This document shows, piece by piece, positions 7,158 to 12,541 of a stretch of DNA of 12,541 nucleotides. Below the pieces are notes generated by a model. It saw only the letters and a program-made list of their open reading frames with translations. It did no database searches and was not told where the DNA came from. Origin of the DNA: Bacteroidia bacterium (GTDB lineage: Bacteria > Bacteroidota > Bacteroidia > Bacteroidales > Dysgonomonadaceae); the NCBI GenBank assembly GCA_030539475.1, contig JAUNRY010000041.1, forward strand, positions 1-12,541. Direction: 5' to 3'. How positions within the stretch are numbered: position 1 is the first letter of the stretch; each line of letters begins with the position of its first letter. The translations under genes were made by a program, and so were the position numbers.

Positions 7158-7571
7158 ATGAAGAATTCTGACAGACGAGGCTTTTTAAAGCAAACGGCCG
7201 CCTGGGGCGCCATAGCCGTTGCGCCGGCATTGACAAGTTGCGCCACCGGCACAAAAAACACCGACATGAGCGGTAAATTTGCGCATCACGTGTTCTTTTG
7301 GCTGAAACAAGCCGATGACCCACAAGTAAGGAGCGATTTCAGAGACGCGCTCATTAAACTGGCATCAATAGAAACCGTGCGATTCAAACACATTGGAACG
7401 CCGGCAGCAACCAACCGCGAAATTATCGACACTACGTACACTTTTTCGCTGCTCGTTGTTTTCGACGATGAAAAAGAACACGATATTTATCAGGAACATC
7501 CCATCCACGACGAATTTCGCGAAAAATACGCCGATTGGTGGACACGTGTTCAGATTTACGACACAATATAA
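7158..7571 (+). CDS. Dabb-domain (stress-responsive alpha/beta barrel) protein with Tat-like/lipoprotein signal
   Basis: The protein has 137 residues. The N-terminus reads DRRGFLKQTAAWGAIAVAPALTSC: a twin-arginine-type RRGFLK (Arg6-Arg7) followed by a hydrophobic stretch and a lipobox ending at Cys28. The mature protein would thus be lipidated and exported by Tat. From about residue 40 to the end it is a small ferredoxin-like domain with 'FAHHVFFWLKQ', 'VRFKHIGTP', 'TYTFSLLVVFDDEKEHDIYQEHPIHDEF' and a final 'WTRVQIYD'. This is the Dabb family pattern, including the characteristic 'Y..HP.H..F' segment. Dabb proteins form dimeric barrels, some with enzymatic roles such as olivetolic acid cyclase in plants; bacterial members are mostly uncharacterised. 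It lies 55 bp before carB with no terminator between, so the two may be co-transcribed. Nothing links its function to pyrimidine synthesis. Confidence 0.85.
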   Translation: MKNSDRRGFLKQTAAWGAIAVAPALTSCATGTKNTDMSGKFAHHVFFWLKQADDPQVRSDFRDALIKLASIETVRFKHIGTPAATNREIIDTTYTFSLLVVFDDEKEHDIYQEHPIHDEFREKYADWWTRVQIYDTI

Positions 7572-7584
7572 ATTTACGTGCAGA

Positions 7585-7602
7585 GGCGCAATGCTTTGCG
7601 CC
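7585..7602. repeat. REP-like GC-rich hairpin in the Dabb-carB gap
   Basis: The perfect inverted repeat GGCGCAA-TGCT-TTGCGCC (7-bp arms, 4-nt loop) lies in GTGCAGAGGCGCAATG context, 25 bp before the carB start. It resembles the GTAGAGACGC-type palindromes scattered in many Bacteroidota genomes. No T run follows on the plus strand, so it should not terminate carB transcription. Confidence 0.5.
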
Positions 7603-7626
7603 CGAAAAAACAAGATCATTAGTTAA

Positions 7627-10600
7627 ATGGACAAATCAATTAAAAAAGTTATTCTGTTGGGTTCGGGAGCCTTGAAAATAGGGCAGGCGGGCGAATTCGA
7701 TTATTCAGGGTCGCAGGCGTTGAAAGCGTTGCGCGAAGAAGGCATCGAAACGGTGCTCATAAATCCCAACATCGCAACCATTCAAACTTCCGAAGGCGTG
7801 GCCGACACTGTTTATTTTCTTCCGATTACGCCCTTTTTTGTGGAGAAAGTTATTGAGAAAGAAAAGCCCGACGGCATTCTGCTGGCCTTTGGCGGGCAAA
7901 CGGCGTTGAATTGCGGTACGGAGCTATACCAAAGCGGCGTGCTCGAAAAATACGGCGTGAACGTGTTGGGCACTTCGGTGGAAGCCATTATGATTACCGA
8001 AGACCGCGACTTGTTTGTGAAAAAACTCAACGAAATTGATGCCAAAACCCCGGTTTCACAAGCGGTGGAAAGCATGGAAGACGCGCTAAAAGCCGCTCAC
8101 GAAATAGGATTTCCGGTGATGGTGCGCTCGGCGTATGCCTTGGGCGGCTTGGGTTCGGGAATTTGTGCCAACGAAAAAGAGTTTAAAGCGTTGTGCGAAA
8201 GCGCGCTGTCGTTCTCGAAACAGATACTGGTGGAAGAGAGCCTGAAAGGGTGGAAAGAAATTGAATTTGAGGTAATCCGCGATAAAAACGACCACTGCTT
8301 CACGGTGGTTCCGATGGAAAATTTCGACCCGCTGGGAATTCACACGGGCGAAAGTATCGTGGTTGCGCCCATCATCACGCTCACCAAAGAACAAATTGCC
8401 CTGCTCGAAGACATCGCGCGGCGCGTTGTCCGCCACATCGGAATTGTGGGCGAGTGCAACATCCAATACGCGTTTAACGTAGAAACCAACGATTACCGCA
8501 TCATAGAAATAAATGCCCGGCTGAGCCGCTCCTCGGCGCTGGCATCCAAAGCCTCCGGCTATCCGCTGGCGTTTGTCGCCACCAAACTTGCGCTGGGTTA
8601 CTCGCTCGACCGGATAGGCGAAATGGGAACGCCCAATTCGGCCTACGTGGCGCCGTCGGTAGATTACATGATTGTGAAGATACCGCGCTGGGATTTGTCG
8701 AAATTTGCCGGAGTGAGCCGCGAGATTGGTTCATCCATGAAATCGGTGGGAGAAATTATGTCCATTGGGCAATCGTTTGAAGAGATTATCCAGAAAGGCT
8801 TGCGGATGATAGGGCAGGCAATGCACGGTTTTGTGGGCAACCGCGATCTTACGTTCGATAACGTGGAAGAAGCGCTTTCCAATCCTACCGATTTACGCGT
8901 TTTTGCCATTGCCGATGCTTTTGAAAAAGGATATTCGGTGGATCAGATTGAAGCGCTCACCAAGATTGACAAGTGGTTCCTCGAAAAGCTGGAAAATATT
9001 TACAAGTACACGCACGTTCTTTCGCAGTACAAGAAAATAGACGACTTGCCGAAAGATGTTCTCGCGGAAGCCAAACGATTGGGATTCTCCGATTTCCAGA
9101 TTGCCCGTTACGTGGAAGACCCGCAGGGAACAATGGAAAACGAACTCATCCGCGTGCGCGAACACCGCAAAAAACTGAATATTGTGCCCGTTGTACGGCG
9201 CATCAATACGGTGGCGTCGGAAGAGCCGGAGAAAACCAATTATCTCTATTTCACGTACGGAGCCTCCGAAAGGGGAGAAACAGGGCGTGGAACATCTCCT
9301 CTTTCGGAGGGGCCTGGGAAGGCTGAAGCAATTATCGTGCTGGGCTCCGGAGCCTATCGCATCGGTTCGTCGGTTGAGTTCGACTGGTGCTCGGTAAATG
9401 CCGTGCAAACCGCGCGAAAGCTGGGTTACGAGTCGGTAATGATCAATTACAACCCCGAAACGGTTTCTACCGATTACGATATGTGCGACCGCCTTTATTT
9501 TGATGAACTTACCTTTGAGCGTACGCTCGATGTCATCGATATAGAAACTCCCAAAGGCGTTATCGTGTCCATGGGCGGCCAGATTCCCAATAACCTGGCC
9601 ATGAAGCTGCACCGTCAGAACGTGCCCATTCTGGGAACATCGCCCGAATCGATCGACCGTGCCGAAAACCGCCATAAATTCTCCGCCATGTTAGACCGGT
9701 TGGGCATCGATCAGCCGCGCTGGAAAGAGCTTTCGAGCTACGAGGAGGTGGACAAGTTTATAGAAGAGGTGGGCTTTCCGGTGTTGATTCGCCCTTCTTA
9801 CGTGCTTTCGGGAGCGGCCATGAACGTGTGCTACGACCGGGAACAGATGCGCCGTTTTCTGGAACTGGCTGCCAACGTATCGAAAGAATACCCCGTGGTG
9901 GTTTCGGTTTTCATGCAAAACGCCAAGGAAGTGGAAATGGACGCGGTGGCAAAAGACGGCGAAATTGTGGAGTATGCCATCTCGGAACACGTGGAGTTTG
10001 CCGGAGTGCACTCGGGCGACGCTACGCTGGTTTTTCCGGCGCAAAAAATCTACTTCGAAACCATGCGCCGCATCAAAAAAATATCGCGCCAGATTGCCAA
10101 AGAATTACAGATAAGCGGGCCGTTCAACATTCAGTTTCTGGCCAAAAACAACGAGATAAAGGTGATAGAGTGCAACTTGCGCGCCTCGCGTTCGTTTCCG
10201 TTTGTGTCGAAAGTTATCAAGCACAACTTTATCGATACCGCCACGCGCGTGATGCTGGATGCGCCTTACGACAAGCCCGACGGCACGGTTTTCGACCTCG
10301 ACCACATCGGCGTGAAATCGTCGCAGTTCTCCTACTCGCGCTTGCAGAAATTCGACCCCATCCTGGGTGTGGATATGGCATCGACGGGAGAAGTGGGGTG
10401 CATTGGCGATGATTTCAACGAGGCTATCCTGAAATCGATGCTATCGGTGGGATACATGGTTCCGAAGAAAGGGATTTTAATTTCGTCGGGAGAAGTGAAA
10501 TCGAAAGTAGATTTGCTGGAGGCCTGTAAGTTGCTTCACGCCAAAGGATACGACCTGTATGCCAGCCACGGCACACAACAATTTCTGGCCGAAAACGGCG

Positions 10601-10866
10601 TAGAAGCCACCGACGTGGCGTGGCCCGACGAAGAGGGCGAACACAATATCCTGGAAATGATTACGCACAAAAAGTTTGACTTGATTATCAATATCCCGAA
10701 AGATATTACCAAGCGCGAGCTTACCAACGGGTATATCATCCGCCGCGGCGCCGTGGATTTCAATATCCCGCTGATTACCAACGCGCGGCTGGCATCGGCG
10801 TTTATCACGGCTTTCTGCACGCTGGATAAGGAGCAATTGAGAATTAAGAGCTGGCAGGAGTATTAG
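7627..10866 (+). CDS. carB: Carbamoyl-phosphate synthase (glutamine-hydrolysing) large subunit
   Basis: The protein has 1079 residues (E. coli CarB has 1073). It makes carbamoyl phosphate from bicarbonate, two ATP and ammonia channelled from the CarA glutaminase, feeding pyrimidine and arginine synthesis. Both synthetase halves are complete. The first begins 'VILLGSGALKIGQAGEFDYSG' and includes 'MVRSAYALGGLGSG' and 'IIEINARLSRSSALASKASGYPLA'. The second begins 'IIVLGSGAYRIGSSVEFDWC' (about residue 567) and includes 'LIRPSYVLSGAAMNV' and 'VIECNLRASRSFPFVSK'. A C-terminal MGS-like regulatory domain (about 948-1079) follows, with 'ASHGTQQFLAENG' and 'ITNARLASAFITAF'. The linker between the halves carries an unusual Gly/Ser/Glu-rich insert (about residues 546-566) encoded by a palindromic repeat. 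No carA is adjacent: a Dabb gene precedes it and a terminator follows. Base composition is more G+C-rich than the A/T-rich intergenic DNA around it. The start at 7627 has no strong Shine-Dalgarno, as is normal here. Confidence 0.97.
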   Translation: MDKSIKKVILLGSGALKIGQAGEFDYSGSQALKALREEGIETVLINPNIATIQTSEGVADTVYFLPITPFFVEKVIEKEKPDGILLAFGGQTALNCGTELYQSGVLEKYGVNVLGTSVEAIMITEDRDLFVKKLNEIDAKTPVSQAVESMEDALKAAHEIGFPVMVRSAYALGGLGSGICANEKEFKALCESALSFSKQILVEESLKGWKEIEFEVIRDKNDHCFTVVPMENFDPLGIHTGESIVVAPIITLTKEQIALLEDIARRVVRHIGIVGECNIQYAFNVETNDYRIIEINARLSRSSALASKASGYPLAFVATKLALGYSLDRIGEMGTPNSAYVAPSVDYMIVKIPRWDLSKFAGVSREIGSSMKSVGEIMSIGQSFEEIIQKGLRMIGQAMHGFVGNRDLTFDNVEEALSNPTDLRVFAIADAFEKGYSVDQIEALTKIDKWFLEKLENIYKYTHVLSQYKKIDDLPKDVLAEAKRLGFSDFQIARYVEDPQGTMENELIRVREHRKKLNIVPVVRRINTVASEEPEKTNYLYFTYGASERGETGRGTSPLSEGPGKAEAIIVLGSGAYRIGSSVEFDWCSVNAVQTARKLGYESVMINYNPETVSTDYDMCDRLYFDELTFERTLDVIDIETPKGVIVSMGGQIPNNLAMKLHRQNVPILGTSPESIDRAENRHKFSAMLDRLGIDQPRWKELSSYEEVDKFIEEVGFPVLIRPSYVLSGAAMNVCYDREQMRRFLELAANVSKEYPVVVSVFMQNAKEVEMDAVAKDGEIVEYAISEHVEFAGVHSGDATLVFPAQKIYFETMRRIKKISRQIAKELQISGPFNIQFLAKNNEIKVIECNLRASRSFPFVSKVIKHNFIDTATRVMLDAPYDKPDGTVFDLDHIGVKSSQFSYSRLQKFDPILGVDMASTGEVGCIGDDFNEAILKSMLSVGYMVPKKGILISSGEVKSKVDLLEACKLLHAKGYDLYASHGTQQFLAENGVEATDVAWPDEEGEHNILEMITHKKFDLIINIPKDITKRELTNGYIIRRGAVDFNIPLITNARLASAFITAFCTLDKEQLRIKSWQEY
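9261..9324 (+). repeat. In-frame palindromic repeat element inside carB
   Basis: Arms 9263-9278 (CCTCCGAAAGGGGAGA) and 9295-9310 (TCTCCTCTTTCGGAGG) match over 16 bp with one mismatch, around a 16-bp spacer. The core is 48 bp, exactly 16 codons. Outer AGCC (9261-9264) and GGCT (9321-9324) suggest the original element was longer and asymmetric. The TTTCGGAGGGG core resembles dispersed repeats usually found between genes in Bacteroidota. Here it is translated as Ala-Ser-Glu-Arg-Gly to Pro-Gly-Lys-Ala, residues 546-566, between the two CarB halves. Confidence 0.75.
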
Positions 10867-10904
10867 AACAGGCTTGGAGATTAAAGAGCCAAGGCAACAG
10901 GCTT

Positions 10905-10937
10905 AAACTGCCCCGATTTTTTTCGGGGCAGTTTTTT
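10905..10937 (+). terminator. Intrinsic terminator of carB
   Basis: A perfect 12-bp stem (10905-10916 AAACTGCCCCGA with 10923-10934) has a 6-T loop and a T run to 10937. It begins 38 bp after the carB stop. Confidence 0.92.
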
Positions 10938-10971
10938 GTTGGAAGCTGTGTTACAGATGTTCTGCCTACAT

Positions 10972-11119
10972 GTCCCGAACGGGACGGACAACAATAGCCG
11001 TGGGTGCAAACCTACGGTAATGGAACGGGCAGAAAAACAACGCCGCAGGTGTTGAACAATACACACTCCACACCTTTCGGAGTCGGCACCGCCGATGCAC
11101 CGTTTCCCGTGCGTTTCAC
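10972..11119. repeat. Multi-hairpin repeat, copy 1 (truncated at its right end)
   Basis: It opens with GTCCCG-AA-CGGGAC (10972-10985). An AATAG-led hairpin follows, CCGTGGGT-GCAA-ACCTACGG (10998-11017, 8 bp with one G-T). A third stem ACTCC/GGAGT lies near 11070-11090. It ends in CGTGCGTTTCACG (11109-11120). The expected terminal arm complementary to the AATAGCC start is missing; the sequence instead runs into a different palindrome at 11123. Confidence 0.65.
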
Positions 11120-11122
11120 GAG

Positions 11123-11143
11123 ACTTCTCCCTACGGTCGAAGT
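11123..11143. repeat. Small palindrome of the CTTCTCCCTACGGTCGAAG type
   Basis: ACTTC (11123-11127) and GAAGT (11139-11143) flank TCCCTACGGTC. I recall closely similar CTCCCT-CGGTCGAA-TGACG strings as dispersed repeats in Bacteroidota genomes. It lies exactly where copy 1 of the larger repeat breaks off. Confidence 0.4.
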
Positions 11144-11241
11144 GACGAAGCCTGTGCGGTAGAGAGAGTGAAAGAAGGCTGTATCAAAAGTAAATTCTAA
11201 AGAAGAGCAGCTTAGAAATTGAAAGTAATTTGAACTATCTT

Positions 11242-11395
11242 GTCCCGACTGGGACTGAATATGAATAACCCCGTACGCAGTGCGGGGCGATACAATACCA
11301 CGAACCCCGTCCCCGCAGGGGGCGAATTGAACCCCTGTCGGGGCTCTGCCGGCCGCTTTCCCCGTTTCCGTGCGTTTCACACACGGTTATTCATA
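11242..11395. repeat. Multi-hairpin repeat, copy 2 (full length)
   Basis: It opens with GTCCC-GACT-GGGAC (11242-11255). The 11-bp arm TATGAATAACC (11260-11270) has its exact complement GGTTATTCATA at 11385-11395, enclosing the element. Inside are CCCCGTAC-GCA-GTGCGGGG (11269-11287), a 7-bp stem CGTCCCC-GCA-GGGGGCG (11308-11324), CCCC-TGTC-GGGG (11332-11343) and a terminal CCGTGCG-TTTCA-CACACGG (11368-11386, one mismatch). The layout matches copy 1 from the GTCCC palindrome to CGTGCGTTTCAC. Confidence 0.7.
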
Positions 11396-11505
11396 GTTAA
11401 GTTCTTTCAGAACTTTGCCAAACTCGTCGGGCAAAAGAGTTTCAATTTGTAAGTTACTTAGAATACCTTTTTATTTTGATATAGCCTCATGTTAAAAAAT
11501 TCACC

Positions 11506-12234
11506 TTACTGCTCCCCTTCCGCCGGCACATCCGGATTTTTTGAACTGCGGCGGCGGACGGCGGCGTTGGTGCTTTCAATAGCCTGAGCCACCGTGTCGG
11601 CAAAGTGCGTGAACGCATCGGGATTCACCATTTTGCTCACCGTGAGGAATGGCACAAGCCGCGCGTTAATGAGTTGCAGCAGCGGCTTTTTCAGCTCGCT
11701 GGCCGATGCGCCTTGGGTATTGAGCGCCACCGCTTTTTCATACGCCACGCGTTTGGCCGTGAAATCTGTTTGCGCGGCGCGCAGGTTGGCAACGGCTTCG
11801 GAAACGCCGGGCAGGGCGTCGATGTGCGGCCGGAGCGCCGGAGCCGACAAATCCATCAGCAGGGCTTCGATGTTGGAAGACTGGTCGGCATAATTGAGGC
11901 GGAGAATTTTCAGTTTGTATTTCTCCATCACGGCATACAACGCTTTTCCGGCCGTGCTGTATTGCTCCAGCGGCATGGCGCGGTAGCCTTTGAGCACGGC
12001 GTTGAGGGAGCGCGTAGCGGTTTCTACCTGGGCGTCGGCGTCTTCCATTTCGGAGAGGACGCGGTCGCGCTTAATGGCTTCCGTAATCCGGTCGGACAGC
12101 GTTTGCATTTCCCCGAAAAGGGGTTTCAGGAATGGATCTTCGGCGAGTGCCGTTTCGTCTTTGTAGAGTACAAGCAGCCGGTCTGATGTGTCGTCCACCT
12201 CGGTGGTACGGGCGCTTGTTGACAATTTGTTCAT
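11506..12234 (-). CDS. DUF6261 family protein
   Basis: The protein has 242 residues, is predicted to be almost all alpha-helical, and has no signal peptide or membrane segment, so it is presumably cytoplasmic. The N-terminal 'STSARTTEVDDTSDRLLVLYKDE' (5-27) and the central 'SNIEALLMDLSAP' and 'HIDALPGVSEAVANLRAAQTDFTAKRVAYE' (120-166) match what I recall of DUF6261, a Bacteroidota-restricted family of unknown function. The regular heptad-like pattern, for example 'ISDRITEAIKRDRVLSEMEDADAQVETA'-type segments around 46-74, suggests helical bundles or coiled-coil pairing. The C-terminus is basic and then disordered (RRRSSKNPDVPAEGEQ). Its long leader contains tandem structured repeats, and the gene stands alone between repeat-rich non-coding regions. 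This suggests an accessory element more than a housekeeping gene. No function should be assigned. Confidence 0.8.
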   Translation of the reverse strand: MNKLSTSARTTEVDDTSDRLLVLYKDETALAEDPFLKPLFGEMQTLSDRITEAIKRDRVLSEMEDADAQVETATRSLNAVLKGYRAMPLEQYSTAGKALYAVMEKYKLKILRLNYADQSSNIEALLMDLSAPALRPHIDALPGVSEAVANLRAAQTDFTAKRVAYEKAVALNTQGASASELKKPLLQLINARLVPFLTVSKMVNPDAFTHFADTVAQAIESTNAAVRRRSSKNPDVPAEGEQ

Positions 12235-12522
12235 ACGCTTAAAGTTTTAAATTAACAAATGGATGTTGTTACGTTGAATCAGTCAGTAGAGAGTTCCGCC
12301 GTCTGTTTTTTGGGTTTGCCTGTTTAGTTGAGGCTTCACTCACATTGCTTTTCGTATTCGCCTGTTTAGGCAACGCTTCCCGCACATTGGTTTCTGTGCT
12401 CGATTAATTGGTTAAGAGCTCCCGCACATTGTTTTTTGTGTTCAACTGTTTAGTTGAGAGCTCCGCGGATTGCTTTCCGCTTTCGCCTGTTTAGGCGAAG
12501 GCCTGCATTTTCATTATCTTAG
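12235..12522 (-). ncRNA. Long structured 5' leader of the DUF6261 gene (putative)
   Basis: If transcription starts about 6 nt after the -7 element at 12528-12535, the mRNA has a leader of about 288 nt, almost filled by tandem 42-bp units. Minus-sense stems are: TTCGCCT-AAAC-AGGCGAA (12499-12482); GCGGA-AAGCAA-TCCGC (12480-12465); CAACT-AAAC-AGTTG, 6-7 bp with flanks (12458-12441); CACA/TGTG (12440-12425); GCACA/TGTGC with an 8-nt loop (12399-12382); GCCT-AAAC-AGGC (12371-12360). A tiny frame MKMQAFA (12514-12491) ends within the first hairpin loop. The last 40 nt before the ATG are A/T-rich and unstructured. Confidence 0.5.
12277..12503. repeat. Tandem 41-42-bp repeat, five units plus a partial sixth
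   Basis: Units run 12277-12318, 12319-12360, 12361-12402, 12403-12444 (42 bp each) and 12445-12485 (41 bp), then a partial unit from 12486 to about 12503. Shared plus-strand landmarks are CCTGTTTAG near the unit start, GCTCCCGCACATTG in the middle and TTTTTTGTGTTC at the end. Units nearest the promoter (12361-12500) keep their internal palindromes best, and those nearest the gene are the most decayed. Confidence 0.85.
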
Positions 12523-12527
12523 TTTTG

Positions 12528-12535
12528 CAAAGATA
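12528..12535 (-). promoter_or_regulatory. -7 promoter element for the DUF6261 leader transcript
   Basis: On the minus strand this is TATCTTTG within CACTATCTTTGCAAAAC, an exact and typical Bacteroidota -7 box. The -33 element would lie beyond the window edge. It places the whole tandem-repeat array inside the transcript. Confidence 0.65.
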
Positions 12536-12541
12536 GTGTTT

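Larger units (their letters stand above)
10867..11505. other. 639-bp non-coding region rich in degenerate repeats
   Basis: After the carB terminator this stretch contains two diverged copies of one multi-hairpin repeat (10972-11119 and 11242-11395) and a separate small palindrome (11123-11143). A linking A/T-rich segment (11160-11240) shows nothing clear. Short frames here, such as 11240-11452 on plus, are read through the repeat hairpins and show no protein family, so none is called. Confidence 0.75.

Noticed and set aside
8893..9675. 260-residue minus-strand frame opposite carB
   Set aside because: It is a shadow of the carB reading frame, with a His/Arg/Phe-rich, gene-unlike composition; carB is unambiguous.
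11240..11452. 70-residue plus-strand frame in the repeat region
   Set aside because: It is translated from the hairpins of repeat copy 2; similar strings arise wherever such repeats occur and do not indicate a gene.
11605..12186. 193-residue plus-strand frame opposite the DUF6261 gene
   Set aside because: The minus-strand protein matches a known family and has a promoter; the plus frame is an antisense shadow.
12277..12503. CRISPR array
   Set aside because: Units are contiguous 41-42-bp tandem copies with graded divergence and no unique spacers between identical repeats; no cas genes are visible.

Overview
This window looks like chromosomal DNA from a member of the Bacteroidota, most likely order Bacteroidales. 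The evidence is four-fold. Several intergenic regions carry the Bacteroidota -7 promoter motif TAnnTTTG. Start codons lack strong Shine-Dalgarno sequences. The protein families are typical of the phylum (DUF3472, SPOR lipoprotein, OmpP1/FadL-like porin, DUF4230, DUF6261). CarB has the Bacteroidetes-type 'GSGALKIGQAGEFDYSG' and 'GSGAYRIGSSVEFDWC' signatures. Genus cannot be fixed from the sequence alone.

Layout, left to right. (1) 2-1042: the 3' part of a secreted DUF3472-type protein, cut by the window edge. (2) 1192-1704: a small SPOR-domain lipoprotein, followed by a terminator. (3) 1810-2571: a PhnP-like metallo-beta-lactamase-fold phosphodiesterase. (4) 2793-4127: an exported low-complexity protein with a Trp/Tyr/His repeat block and a long Ser/Arg tail, followed by a terminator. 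(5) 4228-5826: an OmpP1/FadL-family outer-membrane beta-barrel. It converges across a strong bidirectional terminator on (6) 6764-5979 (minus), a two-helix membrane protein with a DUF4230 domain. (7) A 393-bp divergent intergenic region carries promoters for both strands. (8) 7158-7571: a small Tat-type/lipoprotein-like Dabb-domain protein. (9) 7627-10866: carB, large subunit of carbamoyl-phosphate synthetase, with a strong terminator. (10) 10867-11505: a 639-bp non-coding stretch holding two degenerate copies of a multi-hairpin dispersed repeat. (11) 12234-11506 (minus): a DUF6261 protein. Its roughly 290-nt leader (12235-12522) holds about five 41-42-bp tandem repeats, downstream (minus sense) of a good -7 promoter element at the window edge.

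Most genes are ordinary core or envelope functions. Three things deserve a second look. First, the tandem 42-bp units before the DUF6261 gene each encode small RNA hairpins, and the best-preserved units differ by compensatory stem changes; this looks like a repeated structured RNA leader and not simple satellite DNA. Second, a 48-bp imperfect palindrome lies in frame inside carB, in the linker joining the two synthetase halves, and appears to be a repeat element tolerated as protein. Third, the two multi-hairpin repeats after carB share a layout. No tRNA, rRNA, CRISPR array, insertion sequence or transposase gene was seen.
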